64,000 bases of DNA from JAJDTQ01 sp963422385 (lineage in GTDB: Bacteria; Desulfobacterota; Binatia; UBA9968; JAJDTQ01), in NCBI GenBank assembly GCA_963422385.1, contig OY729432.1:1488001-1552000 (forward strand). Reading direction: 5' to 3'. Of the stretch, positions 25,604 through 35,025 are shown piece by piece. The position numbers and the translations under genes are program-made. The notes beneath the pieces are model-generated. The model searched no databases and had not been told where the DNA came from. It saw nothing but the letters and a program-made list of their open reading frames with translations. Numbering within the stretch: position 1 is the stretch's first letter; every line of letters begins with the position of its first letter.

Positions 25604-27124
25604 ATGACCGAACATGTGCTGAGCTACATGGTCTTCTTCCCCCTGGCGGGGATGCTGGTCGTGTTGATCCTGCCCAGTGGACGCCATGATCTCATTCGCT
25701 GGGTTTCGGCCGCGGCCACGGTGCCGCCGCTGATTCTTGGGGTCTGGCTTTACGCCAACTTCGACACCACCACCACTGCCATGCAGTTCGTCGAGCGGGC
25801 CGCCTGGATCCCCGCGTTCAACATCGAGTACTTCATCGGCGTCGACGGCCTCAGCGTCTCCATGGTGTTGCTGACGGCGTTGCTGTCGTTTCTCTGTATC
25901 TTCGCTTCCTGGGGTATCGACAAGGGGGTCAAGGGTTACTTCGCGCTGTTCCTGCTCCTGGACACCGGCATGACCGGTGTGTTCGTGGCGCTGGATTTCG
26001 TGCTCTTCTACGTGTTCTGGGAAGTCATGCTGCTTCCCATGTACTTCCTCATCGGCATCTGGGGCGGCCCGCGCAAGGAGTATGCCGCCATCAAGTTCTT
26101 CCTCTACACGCTGCTCGGCAGCGTCCTGATGCTGATCGCCATCCTGGCGCTGTATTTCTACTCCGAGCCCAACACCTTCGACATGACCAGGCTCATGGAC
26201 CGGAGCAGCCTCTACAGCACCACGCCGCTGGCCATGTGGCCGTTCAACGTGTGGGGCTGGGGCTTCCAGCACGTGGTGTGGATGGCGCTGTTCATCGGCT
26301 TCGCCATCAAGATCCCGGCCTTTCCGTTCCATACCTGGCTGCCCGACGCTCACGTGGAGGCGCCCACCGCCATCTCCGTGATCCTGGCGGGAATCCTCCT
26401 GAAGATGGGCACCTACGGCATCCTGCGCATCAACTATCCCATGCTGCCGGCAGCCACGGCCGACCTGGCCTTCTACTTCCTCGCGGCGCTGGGAGCGTGG
26501 AACATCGTCTACGGCGGACTCTGCGCCATGGCCCAGACGGACATGAAGAAGCTGGTGGCCTACTCCAGCGTCAGCCACATGGGATACGTGATGCTGGGGA
26601 TGGCGGCGTTCAACAGCCAAGGCATCAACGGCGCCGTGCTCCAGATGTTCAATCACGGCACCATCACCGCCATGCTGTTCCTGCTCGTGGGCGTCATCTA
26701 CGACCGCGCCCATCACCGCGAGATCAACGGCTTCGGCGGCCTGGCCGGCATCATGCCGGTGTACGCCGGCTTCACGGCGCTGGCCTTCTTCGCCTCCATG
26801 GGACTTCCGGGGCTGTCGGGCTTCGTCTCGGAGGTGCTGGTGCTGCTGGGCGCCTGGCCGAAGTACCATGCCCTGACCATCATCGCCGCACTGGGCATCG
26901 TCATCACCGCGGGTTACATGCTGTGGATGATGCAGCGGGTCTATCTGGGCCCACCCAACGAGAAGTACCGGTCGTTGCCCGAGATCAATGGCCGCGAAAT
27001 CTTTACGCTGTTCCCGTTGGGGGTGATCGTGGTGATCGTGGGCGTGTATCCCCGGGTGGTGCTCGACCTGCTGCAGGCGTCCCTCGACAATATCAACCAG
27101 ATGGTCATCACGCACCTGTCGTAA
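25604..27124 (+). CDS. nuoM: NADH-quinone oxidoreductase subunit M
   Basis: A 506-residue antiporter-like proton-pumping subunit. Typical segments are FFPLAGMLVVLILPSG, IGVDGLSVSMVLLTALLSFL, FYVFWEVMLLPMYFLIGIWG, KIPAFPFHTWLPDAHVEAPT and QTDMKKLVAYSSVSHMGYVM. It lies 22 bases after nuoL and six bases before nuoN. Full length. Confidence 0.96.
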   Translation: MTEHVLSYMVFFPLAGMLVVLILPSGRHDLIRWVSAAATVPPLILGVWLYANFDTTTTAMQFVERAAWIPAFNIEYFIGVDGLSVSMVLLTALLSFLCIFASWGIDKGVKGYFALFLLLDTGMTGVFVALDFVLFYVFWEVMLLPMYFLIGIWGGPRKEYAAIKFFLYTLLGSVLMLIAILALYFYSEPNTFDMTRLMDRSSLYSTTPLAMWPFNVWGWGFQHVVWMALFIGFAIKIPAFPFHTWLPDAHVEAPTAISVILAGILLKMGTYGILRINYPMLPAATADLAFYFLAALGAWNIVYGGLCAMAQTDMKKLVAYSSVSHMGYVMLGMAAFNSQGINGAVLQMFNHGTITAMLFLLVGVIYDRAHHREINGFGGLAGIMPVYAGFTALAFFASMGLPGLSGFVSEVLVLLGAWPKYHALTIIAALGIVITAGYMLWMMQRVYLGPPNEKYRSLPEINGREIFTLFPLGVIVVIVGVYPRVVLDLLQASLDNINQMVITHLS

Positions 27125-27130
27125 CGCAAA

Positions 27131-28615
27131 ATGGACCTCGGTAACCTCGCAAGCCTCAAGCTGTTCCATCCGGAAATCGTCATCGCGGGAACGATCATCC
27201 TGCTGACGATCCTGGACCTGTTGGTAGCCAACAAGCGGCTGCTGGCGTACGTGGGTCTGGCCGGATCCGTCGTGGCCCTGGTCGCCACCCTGGAACTTTA
27301 CGGGACGCCTCCGGCGTTGCTGTTCCATCGCATGGTGGCGCTGGACAACTTCAGCCTGTTCTTCAAGGTGCTCACGCTGGCGGCATTGCTGGCCGCCATC
27401 TGGATGTCCACCGGATCCGGCGAGGTCCGGCAGGTGCACCTGGGCGAGTACTATATCGTCTTGCTGACCTGCGGCTTCGGGATGTTCTTCATGGCCTCGG
27501 CCAACAACCTTCTCATGGCCTACCTAGGCCTCGAGCTGGTGAGCCTGACGTCCTACATCCTCACCGGTATGCTGCCGCACAACCGGCGCTCGGCGGAAGC
27601 GGCGCTCAAATACCTCATCTACGGCGGGGTCGCCTCCGGCACGATGATCTACGGCATGAGCTGGGTGTTCGGCATGGCCGGCAGCCTAGACTACGCCGCC
27701 ATCAACGCGGCCGTGTCCCAGACCAGCGGCAACCAGACCGGGTTGTTCATCGCCTTCGTCTTCATCCTCGCCGGCTTCGGCTACAAGATGGCCTTCGCAC
27801 CGTTCCACATGTGGTCGCCGGACGTGTACCAGGGGGCGCCGACGCCGTTCACCGGATTTCTCTCGGTGGCCTCCAACGCGGCCGGGGTGGCGATTCTGAT
27901 CCGCTTCTTCTACCCCGCGGTGTCCACCTTGGGACAGGAAGGGATCTGGACGTTCCAGGCGTTTCCCGCGCTCCAGTGGACCGACCTGCTGGTGGCCCTC
28001 AGCATCATCACCATGACCTGGGGCAATCTCTCGGCCCTCAACCAGACCAACGTCAAGCGCCTGCTGGCCTATTCCGGCATCGCCCACGCGGGTTACATCA
28101 TGATGGGTCTGGTGGTGCTGAACAACGACGGGCTGACCGCCATGCTCTTCTACGCGGTGGTCTACCTGATCATGAACCTGGGTGCTTTTCTGGTAGTCAT
28201 GGTGGTGGCCAACGCCACCGGCCGCGAGGACATGGATGCCTACCGCGGCCTGGCCCAGCGGGGCGCCGCGTTCCCGGCCCTTTGCATGGCGGTGTTCCTC
28301 TTCTCGCTCACCGGGCTGCCGCCGATGGCGGGATTCATCGGCAAGCTGCTGCTCTTCGCGGCCATCATCGAGGCCCAGTTCTATGTGCTGGCCGTGGCCG
28401 CGTTGCTCAACACGGTCATCTCGCTCTACTACTACGTTCGGATCGTCCGGACCATGTTCCTGGAGAACCCGGCTCCCGAGGACGGACCGGTGGCGGCCAC
28501 CGCGAGCGCGGTGCCGCTGTTGGGCGTTCTCATGGTGCTGACCGTGGTGTTGGGGGTCTACTGGGGGCCGTTGCTCGACTACACGACCGGCTCGCTGGGA
28601 TTCTTCATGAAATAG
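27131..28615 (+). CDS. nuoN: NADH-quinone oxidoreductase subunit N
   Basis: A 494-residue antiporter-like subunit and the last gene of the operon. Key pieces are LMAYLGLELVSLTSYILTGM, YKMAFAPFHMWSPDVYQGAP and TPFTGFLSVASNAAG, and NQTNVKRLLAYSGIAHAGYI. The operon supplies subunits A, C, D and H-N only; nuoB and the NADH-oxidising module nuoEFG are not in this window. The native electron donor, NADH or a ferredoxin, therefore cannot be decided here. Confidence 0.96.
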   Translation: MDLGNLASLKLFHPEIVIAGTIILLTILDLLVANKRLLAYVGLAGSVVALVATLELYGTPPALLFHRMVALDNFSLFFKVLTLAALLAAIWMSTGSGEVRQVHLGEYYIVLLTCGFGMFFMASANNLLMAYLGLELVSLTSYILTGMLPHNRRSAEAALKYLIYGGVASGTMIYGMSWVFGMAGSLDYAAINAAVSQTSGNQTGLFIAFVFILAGFGYKMAFAPFHMWSPDVYQGAPTPFTGFLSVASNAAGVAILIRFFYPAVSTLGQEGIWTFQAFPALQWTDLLVALSIITMTWGNLSALNQTNVKRLLAYSGIAHAGYIMMGLVVLNNDGLTAMLFYAVVYLIMNLGAFLVVMVVANATGREDMDAYRGLAQRGAAFPALCMAVFLFSLTGLPPMAGFIGKLLLFAAIIEAQFYVLAVAALLNTVISLYYYVRIVRTMFLENPAPEDGPVAATASAVPLLGVLMVLTVVLGVYWGPLLDYTTGSLGFFMK

Positions 28616-28741
28616 GCGAGGCCAGCGCCGCTTCTCCGGTTCTCAGCGTCCGGTCCGCTCGCCCTCCGTCATTTCCACGAAAACAACCCGTGAATGCCCG
28701 AACCCAGGGGTGGAAGGGTCCGCAGTGCCGCCCCGTCCCTT

Positions 28742-28763
28742 CATTCCGGCTTTCGCCGGAATG
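28742..28763. repeat. REP-like palindrome after nuoN
   Basis: CATTCCGGC, a TTTC loop, and GCCGGAATG form a 9-base stem. This is the common proteobacterial CATTCCGGCTTTCGCCGGAATG class of intergenic hairpin. It may stabilise or end the nuo transcript; no T-run follows. Confidence 0.65.
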
Positions 28764-28773
28764 AAGGTTGCGA

Positions 28774-29055
28774 CTACAGGAACGGCCGAAGGTTGGCGGG
28801 TATCTCCAACTCCCCTCCCACGGACGCCCTGAGCTCGTCGGCCAGCAGGTCCAGCCGGTCACGCGCCGGAAGCGTCCGGTCCACGATCACCCACTTCTTT
28901 CCTCTGACCGTGCAGCCGCCGCTACGTACGCGATAGCCGAAGTCGCGCGGCAACTTTTCGCACCGGACCTCGATGCCGCATTGTTCCGCAAAGCTCCGAA
29001 GCTCCCGGAACAGGTTCTCCTGACCGTTGTCCTTGGCTGAAGTCTTTCCTGCCAT
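28774..29055 (-). CDS. Small conserved-looking hypothetical protein
   Basis: A 93-residue soluble protein. A helical N-terminus (ENLFRELRSFAEQCGIEVRC) is followed by a short beta region (SGGCTVRGKKWVIVDRTLPA) and a helix (RDRLDLLADELRASVG). The GGxCxVRGKxxVIVD pattern looks conserved rather than random, but I cannot name a family. Convergent with nuoN and followed by the hicAB locus on the same strand. Confidence 0.55.
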   Translation of the reverse strand: MAGKTSAKDNGQENLFRELRSFAEQCGIEVRCEKLPRDFGYRVRSGGCTVRGKKWVIVDRTLPARDRLDLLADELRASVGGELEIPANLRPFL

Positions 29056-29093
29056 GGCCCTATGTTATCATCATCGTGCGTATACCGGAAAAT

Positions 29094-29482
29094 TCAGCCG
29101 CCCATTTCGGCAACGCGGCGCGCCATCCACTCGACGTATGCGGTGCGGGTCATGCCGCGCCTTCGCGCCTCGCTCTCGATGAAGGCTGCGACCCCCTCGT
29201 CCAGCGTCATGTGGGTGCGGACGCTCCGCGGCCCGAAAGACGGATCAGCGGAACGGAGACCAGAGTCTGTCCAACCTGCGTTCCCACTCGCTCGAGATCG
29301 CTCGGTGGGGTAATCTCCTCACCTTCCTTGAGTGCCTCGGTTGCGTAGTCACGAAGAGCTTCCTCCGCATTGACCATTGCCTCGTCAATGGTCTTCCCCA
29401 TGGCGACGATGCCGGGTAGGTCGGGAAACGCAACGCCGTAGGCGCCTTTCTTGCCATCGATCAGTGCGGGATATCGTGCCAT
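29094..29482 (-). pseudogene. hicB: HicB-type antitoxin with frameshift
   Basis: The first 91 codons give the HicB partial RNase-H fold: MARYPALIDGKKGAYGVAFPDLPG, with IVAMGKTIDEAMVNAEEALR next. After LIRLSGR the frame slips at about 29235 and ends GASAPT. In the neighbouring frame the usual HicB C-terminal DNA-binding helix continues (VRTHMTLDEGVAAFIESEAR, RRGMTRTAYVEWMARRVAEM) to a stop at 29094. One base difference separates a full-length antitoxin from the truncated one, so this is a recent frameshift, a sequencing error, or a truncated antitoxin that still binds HicA but not DNA. Confidence 0.75.
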
Positions 29483-29506
29483 ACCCTGGGTTTCCTTTCG
29501 TGCCCG

Positions 29507-29695
29507 TCATTCCGGCCATCCAGTCTTCCCCGCGATGGAGCGGGCGACGCCGGGTGACAACGTCTTGTGCCGTGGGAGGGCAATGATTCCCGTGATGCGG
29601 GGGTGTTTGTAAACGTCATGGCCAGATCCATGGCGCGCCAGAAACCATCCGTCCTTCTCCAGCCGGCGCAAGACGCGGTCTGTCCTGGTCTTCAC
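29507..29695 (-). CDS. hicA: HicA-type mRNA interferase toxin
   Basis: A 62-residue double-stranded-RNA-binding-fold toxin that cleaves mRNA. Seen here are RVLRRLEKDGWFLARHGSGH with the catalytic His, DVYKHPRITGIIALPRHK and the final helix SPGVARSIAGKTGW. It lies 24 bases upstream of the hicB gene on the same strand, the usual hicAB order. The start is a GTG at 29695 without an obvious ribosome site. Confidence 0.85.
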   Translation of the reverse strand: MKTRTDRVLRRLEKDGWFLARHGSGHDVYKHPRITGIIALPRHKTLSPGVARSIAGKTGWPE

Positions 29696-29897
29696 TGCGC
29701 ATATATATGCACTTTTTTTCGGATTGTCGCGCTTCCGATTCGGCCGTCGCCTTGGAAGACGAGAGACACCGGGATTCCAGGAACGCCGGTTCAGGGGACG
29801 AAGCTCGCGCGGTTGAAAAACGCCGGCGTGCTGTTATCGTGTTGCAAAGCACTGTTTGTGCGCCGCCCCGTGTTCATGCGTCGTTGAAGCCCGACCC

Positions 29898-30719
29898 ATG
29901 CAATTTCTCGCCGCAGCGGTCCAGATGCTGGCCACATCGGACAAGGAAGCCAATCTTCGGGAAGCCGAAGGCTGGATCCGCCGGGCTCACGCCGAAGGCG
30001 CCGAGCTCGTGGTCCTGCCGGAGGTGTTCAACTGGCGCGGGCGCGGCAAGGACACCGCGGTGAACTCGGAGCCGGTCCCCGGGCCTTCGACGGAGCACAT
30101 GATCGCTGTGGCAGCCGAGCTCGGGTTGTACCTGTTGGCGGGGTCGGTTCTGGAGCTCTCCGATTCGACCGGCCGGGCCTACAATACCAGCGTGCTTATT
30201 GGCCCGGGAACGGGGATCATCGCCAAGTACCGGAAAATCCACCTGTTCGACGTCGACATCGAAGGCGAGGCACCCATCCGGGAGTCCGAGTTCCGTCGGC
30301 CGGGCGAGACCGCCGTCGTGGCGGACACGTCGCTGTGTCCCATGGGGCTTTCCGTGTGCTACGATCTGCGCTTTCCCGAACTCTACCGCCGTCTCACCGC
30401 CGCTGGTGCCAAGGTCGTCTTCGTACCGTCGGTATTCACGGTGTCCACGGGCCGGGCGCACTGGGAAAGCCTGTTACGCGCCCGCGCCATCGAAAACCAA
30501 GTCTATATCATCGCCCCCGACCAGACCGGCGACCATCCCGCCAGCATGTCCGCCTATGGCCACTCCATGATCGTCGACCCATGGGGCAAGGTCATCGCCG
30601 AGGCAAACACCGAACCCGGCATCATCCTTGCTCCCATCGACCTCGACTACCTGGAAGATGTGCGGCGCCGGCTACCGGCGCTGGACCATCGCAGGGGGTT
30701 TCTCGACGGGGGTCCGTAA
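29898..30719 (+). CDS. Carbon-nitrogen hydrolase (nitrilase superfamily, Nit1/omega-amidase-like)
   Basis: A 273-residue cytosolic amidase. The catalytic Glu-Lys-Cys triad is complete: Glu in VVLPEVFN, Lys in YRKIHLFD and Cys in LSVCYDLRFPELYR. The order FPELYRRL after the Cys and the GHSMIVDPWGKV strand place it in the Nit1 branch, which hydrolyses deaminated glutathione or omega-amides. The ATG at 29898 is chosen because MQFLAAAVQMLA matches the family start. It stands alone, divergent from hicAB. Confidence 0.88.
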   Translation: MQFLAAAVQMLATSDKEANLREAEGWIRRAHAEGAELVVLPEVFNWRGRGKDTAVNSEPVPGPSTEHMIAVAAELGLYLLAGSVLELSDSTGRAYNTSVLIGPGTGIIAKYRKIHLFDVDIEGEAPIRESEFRRPGETAVVADTSLCPMGLSVCYDLRFPELYRRLTAAGAKVVFVPSVFTVSTGRAHWESLLRARAIENQVYIIAPDQTGDHPASMSAYGHSMIVDPWGKVIAEANTEPGIILAPIDLDYLEDVRRRLPALDHRRGFLDGGP

Positions 30720-30928
30720 TCATCATCTTCATCGTTTCACGCACAGACAGGCTGTTCTCGCCAAGCTCGGTGGGGAATCCCTCACCAATGAGTCGATCGC
30801 TTGCGGAAGCGCTTACCAGCGACGCGCACTTTGTGGAGGCGGGTTATTGGAGCATTGCTTGGACTGAGCGGCACCATGCCGTAGAAGCAGGGGGTGAACC
30901 GGATGAGGATAGGCTATGTGGAGCCGGT

Positions 30929-32011
30929 TCACCGGAACCGGGGTTTGAGATCAGCCAGTGCGGCGTAGGGAAGTTTGTGCTCCTTGTGCAAACGTCCGAC
31001 GACGATGCCGGGGGCAATGCCGATTGCCTCTGCGAACGCAACGACGTTGCTCCGCATGAAACTGCCTTCATTCACGAACTCCTGCCAAGCGCCCGGCGGG
31101 ATGAGAAAATCCGCTGCCCAGCGGTCTGCCTCTTCCTCGATGAGGGGATCCTTGCTGATGCCCTTGCCGTCCACGATGATGCGCTTGTTCTTGTGCTTGA
31201 GGAGATGAGCTACTTCGTGGAAGAGCGTGAACCAAAAGACATCCGCCCATTTGTAGCGCAAGTTAAGCTGGATGAAAGCCTTTCCAGAGTTGAGCCATCG
31301 CGCGACGCCGTTGGCGCCCGTCTTCGGCAACTCAGGCACGACGACGAAGGCTACGCCTGCGTCGGAGAAGAGACTCTCCAGGCGTGGCATGAACACGTCG
31401 GAGGCCGTGGGAGTCAGTGCTCGCGCTTCCTGTGCCGCCTGGAGGAGGAGGTCGACGTCGAATCTTCGGGTCTCTACCAGCTTCGCCTCCGTTTCGCCCT
31501 TGCGTAGCCAAGCAGCAAGAGCACCCTCGGATGCTTTCGCCTTGTCCGTGAAGCGGAACACCCCGCTGCCCACCGGCGCCACCTTGCGGTAAGTGGCAAT
31601 GTTGGCCACGCCGAAGTAGCTCAGGAGTTCGCGCATCTGTTCCTGCTTGTCGCGAACCTTGGCGATCCAACCGCGCTTGGTCATCTCCGTGATCGGAAAC
31701 TCCCGCAGCCAGTCTTGGGATGCCTCCAGTTGCTTGCGTTCTCGGTTGCGCGCGAGGGTCATCCGGTAGCTGGACTCCAATCCTGCCCACACGTGCGCGC
31801 CAATGCCCAGGACCCGTTCCAGTTCCAGCGCCGTCTTCTCGGTGATGGCCTTCTTGCCACGGATGATCCCGTTCACGACCTGCACAGGGCGCCCGAGAGC
31901 CGCGGCCAACTGCGTCTGGTTAATCCCCAACGCCTCGATCTCCTCCTCCAGGATCTCCCCCGGAGGAATGGGCAGGTCGGACCAAGCCCTTGTCACGGCG
32001 GTGCTACTCAT
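30929..32011 (-). CDS. HTH and ImmA/IrrE metallopeptidase fusion (HigA-like regulator)
   Basis: A 360-residue protein. Residues about 15-75 are a HigA/VapI-type helix-turn-helix (PGEILEEEIEALGINQTQLA, VNGIIRGKKAITEKTALELE). Residues about 205-320 are an ImmA/IrrE zinc protease with HEVAH at 265-269 and EEEADRWAADFLIPP supplying the third ligand. Such fusions regulate toxin-antitoxin or prophage genes, switching by cleavage of a repressor or of themselves. No clear HigB toxin gene was found upstream. A CCGGTTC/GAACCGG hairpin overlaps the stop codon and may act as a terminator. Confidence 0.85.
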   Translation of the reverse strand: MSSTAVTRAWSDLPIPPGEILEEEIEALGINQTQLAAALGRPVQVVNGIIRGKKAITEKTALELERVLGIGAHVWAGLESSYRMTLARNRERKQLEASQDWLREFPITEMTKRGWIAKVRDKQEQMRELLSYFGVANIATYRKVAPVGSGVFRFTDKAKASEGALAAWLRKGETEAKLVETRRFDVDLLLQAAQEARALTPTASDVFMPRLESLFSDAGVAFVVVPELPKTGANGVARWLNSGKAFIQLNLRYKWADVFWFTLFHEVAHLLKHKNKRIIVDGKGISKDPLIEEEADRWAADFLIPPGAWQEFVNEGSFMRSNVVAFAEAIGIAPGIVVGRLHKEHKLPYAALADLKPRFR

Positions 32012-32351
32012 AGTGGTTGCTCACCTCTTTCACTATAATCGTGGTCTCCGTCGCGCCTTTGGCTACAATGAGCCGCCACTTACCTGCCAGGTTGATGGAT
32101 TACTGCCCCTCACGATCACCCTTTTTTGAACCTCCTCTTCGGTGACTTCCTCGAGTTCGCGGCTCCCCATCAACGCAAAGTAGGCTCTTGTAAGGGCATC
32201 TTCCAGGAATCCGAAGGTGGCTACCGTTCTACCGGGTCCTTCCCGAAATGCCGGTGTACCGTCGTGTGTTGACCGGTTCCCCGATAGACTCTCTCGATCA
32301 ACGTTGTACGATCTCATACTTCCACCCCGCCGCCTTTTCGATCTCTGTCCA
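32012..32351. other. 340-base stretch without a confident gene
   Basis: Lies between the HTH-ImmA gene and the GTPase gene, both minus strand. A minus-strand frame of 84 codons (32317-32063) exists but has no family resemblance. A neighbouring frame just upstream of the ImmA start (GKWRLIVAKGATETTIIVKE) looks protein-like but lacks a start codon after its preceding stop. It may hold the remains of a small toxin gene; otherwise nothing recognised. Confidence 0.4.
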
Positions 32352-34616
32352 TTATCGTAGCTCTACCCCAACCTCATTGGCCGCAGTTTCAAACTCTGCG
32401 ACCACTTCCCGAAGGAACTCGTTACGATCCGGTGAAGGTGTGACGTCCGGAACCGGTGCGGCGGGCTCGTAGATATCGTTATCGATGATGCCTGCACGAA
32501 TGAAGGTCGAGCCTGATCCGGCCTGATCATAGGCGTGCTGCCACTGCTCCGCGCGCTCCTTCCACACGCGACGGGTGGCCATTTCGAGAAATCGTCCGTT
32601 CAAGTTGTCAGCCAGAACGTCGTACTTGCTCTGTTTCTCCTCCTCCGAGGGATCGGGACCTTCCCATTGCAATGGATTCTGAATGAGCAGATAAAGCTTC
32701 TGCGCCAATTCTTGCTTGAGGTCGGCGACCGGCCGTAGCCATTTGTATTCATCCTCCCCCATAGTGGCCAGACGACGGCACAGCGCCTTGATTCGTGTCC
32801 AGTGCTCCTTTTCGAAGCCTGGATTGGACACAAGGCCGAGCCGAGCTCGCCACGCCTCGTGAAAGGCCTTGGCCGCTGAATGCACGGCAAGTACCAGTTT
32901 CATGCGTTCGTAAACCGGGTGTGCCACTGCAGGCTGCGGCCGCTCAATGACTTGATCGACGGTTTCAAGGAGCTTTCGGAGCTTACTCACGGTCGGTTGG
33001 GCGACTTTGTTGTCGTCCGATGGCGATTCATGGATGTTGGCGAGAAAGAAGCGGGCTCCTTCGATTCGCTTCCGAAGAACACTTTCCGCGGACAGGCCGA
33101 GTTCTTCACCGAATGCGGCCAGGACATTTTCTGCCGAGGCCAGAACGTGTTTTTCTCTGTCGTTGACGCTGGGAAGATTGTCTCCCCTGACTGCGTCGAA
33201 GTGTGTAAAGATCAGGATCAGCTTGGGCGCGTTACCGGTTGTCACGACTTCGCGCATTGCGGCAAGGGGTGCAGCCTGCATCGGCTGTGTCGCGTTGTCC
33301 ACGAGAAGCACTGCGTCCGCAGCCTTGATGCGCTGACCCACTTCCGTCGACACAGAGGAGGATGACTTGGGGGTGTGTCCCAACCCTTCTCCATCCAGCA
33401 GCACGAGTTTCGGCTGTCTGTCCGCCCATACGGGACGGAATGGACCGGCGACGCGCACTCCGTTCACGAGCGGGGTCAGGAGTTGACCGTACATAGGGGC
33501 GTAGTTGCTCGAAAACCGTGATATCGCTTTTAGAAACTCGGCACGCTTTTCTGCCGGCCACTCCCCTGTCCATGTCTGAGGCCAGCCCTGCTTCTTGGTG
33601 GTCTTACCCGGAGGGAGCAGATCGAAGCGCTTCTCGATCTCGTCCATCAAGTCATCGGCGATTCCGTGGAAGGTCTCGTCTTTCCTCAAGAGGTTGTCCA
33701 ACTCCTCTTCGAATAACTCCTCGATGACGCGCTCGTCGTCATGGTTTTCTGTGCCCAGTTCCTTGCGTAACTCGTCTCCGTGCCGTGTCGCCAAGTCTCG
33801 CAGTTGCTCTACAGTGCGCCCAAGCAAGTCATTGGTGGCAGCCAAGTCGATTACGGATTTATCGTTCGATAACGGCTCGGCATCTTCCCCGGTCTCTTCC
33901 TTATCGAAGTCAGAGATGTCAGTCTCGGTCTTAGGGCCGTTACCCAAGACGTAGTTGAAACGAAACCGCTGGTCGACGTGGTTCAGGAGACGCTGGAGCA
34001 CAGTCGTGTTATCGGCCTTCCTATAAGCCTCAAGAACCGCTCTGGAGATGCACTCGTTCAGGTATGCGCGTACTTCGTCACTTGAAACAAAGGTTGCAAC
34101 CGCTTGCCAGGGACCGTCGTCCAGGATGATTTCCGTGTCGTGGATGGTGGTCCTGGAGGTGGACGTTGCCGGGAAGCGCTCCCTCTTGGGGTCCGTACCG
34201 ATGAGTTGTCGAACGAGGGTCGTCTTCCCCGCACCGGTTGTGCCGAGGAACAGCACGTGTCGATAGCCGTCGGGGTTACCACCTGGAGGGAGTGGGATAG
34301 CCTCTTGGCGCAAGTTGTAGTAGTTAAACGCCTCTGGAACCATATTGTCGAAGAAGATGGTGACGACCCGGGTATCGAACCGCCGCTCAGCCTCGGCCTT
34401 GGCCGCCTGAGTATGGTACTTCGGATCTGCGAGAAGTTGGTTTAGTTCGTCCCGAAGTCGATCGGCTTCTGCCTTGTCGCGGGTTTTCAGGCCTCGCCGG
34501 ACCCTGACCCCCGGTTTTCCCGTATCGTCCCGCCTCACCGGATGTCGGAAGATGATGGAGTATCCCAACCGCCCCTGCGACTGGCTCAGGCTCGCTGAAT
34601 AGTGTTGTATTGTCAT
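32352..34616 (-). CDS. Large P-loop GTPase with integrase-arm-like N-terminus
   Basis: A 754-residue protein; ATG 34616 is chosen for its AGGAGG site five bases upstream. Residues about 14-64 (GRLGYSIIFRHPVRRDD, RRGLKTRDKAEADRLRDELN) resemble the AP2-like arm-binding domain at the N-terminus of tyrosine recombinases. The GTPase has G1 GTTGAGKTT (125-133), a Thr-rich switch I (about 151-158), a long acidic insertion (about 230-350), G3 DGEG (408-411) and G4 THFD (471-474, as in dynamin-like or septin-like variants). The C-terminal 250 residues are helical. No family name can be given. It sits among toxin-antitoxin and broken ATPase genes, consistent with a mobile or defence-type protein (inference). 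Confidence 0.7.
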   Translation of the reverse strand: MTIQHYSASLSQSQGRLGYSIIFRHPVRRDDTGKPGVRVRRGLKTRDKAEADRLRDELNQLLADPKYHTQAAKAEAERRFDTRVVTIFFDNMVPEAFNYYNLRQEAIPLPPGGNPDGYRHVLFLGTTGAGKTTLVRQLIGTDPKRERFPATSTSRTTIHDTEIILDDGPWQAVATFVSSDEVRAYLNECISRAVLEAYRKADNTTVLQRLLNHVDQRFRFNYVLGNGPKTETDISDFDKEETGEDAEPLSNDKSVIDLAATNDLLGRTVEQLRDLATRHGDELRKELGTENHDDERVIEELFEEELDNLLRKDETFHGIADDLMDEIEKRFDLLPPGKTTKKQGWPQTWTGEWPAEKRAEFLKAISRFSSNYAPMYGQLLTPLVNGVRVAGPFRPVWADRQPKLVLLDGEGLGHTPKSSSSVSTEVGQRIKAADAVLLVDNATQPMQAAPLAAMREVVTTGNAPKLILIFTHFDAVRGDNLPSVNDREKHVLASAENVLAAFGEELGLSAESVLRKRIEGARFFLANIHESPSDDNKVAQPTVSKLRKLLETVDQVIERPQPAVAHPVYERMKLVLAVHSAAKAFHEAWRARLGLVSNPGFEKEHWTRIKALCRRLATMGEDEYKWLRPVADLKQELAQKLYLLIQNPLQWEGPDPSEEEKQSKYDVLADNLNGRFLEMATRRVWKERAEQWQHAYDQAGSGSTFIRAGIIDNDIYEPAAPVPDVTPSPDRNEFLREVVAEFETAANEVGVELR

Positions 34617-35025
34617 AAGACCTCCTTGTTCCTGGGTTGTTCCGTTCATTCTGGATCGAAGCAGGCTTATTGTCAAGGGGATTGGGAACAACGCTGGAAC
34701 AACACATTCTTTGCCACGAGTTGCCGGTTGGGAGGCGGAAGCTGTCGAAAGCATCGAATCCCTGCCCACACGGAAAGGCGGGAAAGAGATGGATACCTGA
34801 TCCAGGATGGCGGCGGCCCACCAGCCCAGGAGCCTGTCCGGGTAAGCGAATCATAGCGAGAGGCATGGAGTCCATGTGATAGTGGATGGCGATGATCTGG
34901 ATGATCCGGCCGTGTTGCCGGAACTCGCCGGCGATGGCGAAGCGGAGAGATTGGAAGGCGATGCGGTATTCCTGGCGTATCCACATCTGCGACATCGCGT
35001 AGCGGCTGACGGTTACGGATGCCGT
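34617..35025. other. 409-base stretch without a recognised gene
   Basis: Between the GTPase start and the end of the ATPase pseudogene. Open frames here have no family resemblance and no ribosome site. The immediate 34617-34640 part is the leader of the GTPase gene. Confidence 0.5.

Noticed and set aside
32012..32351. HigB-type toxin gene upstream of the HTH-ImmA gene
   Set aside because: No open frame with RelE/HigB features or start codon and ribosome site was found.
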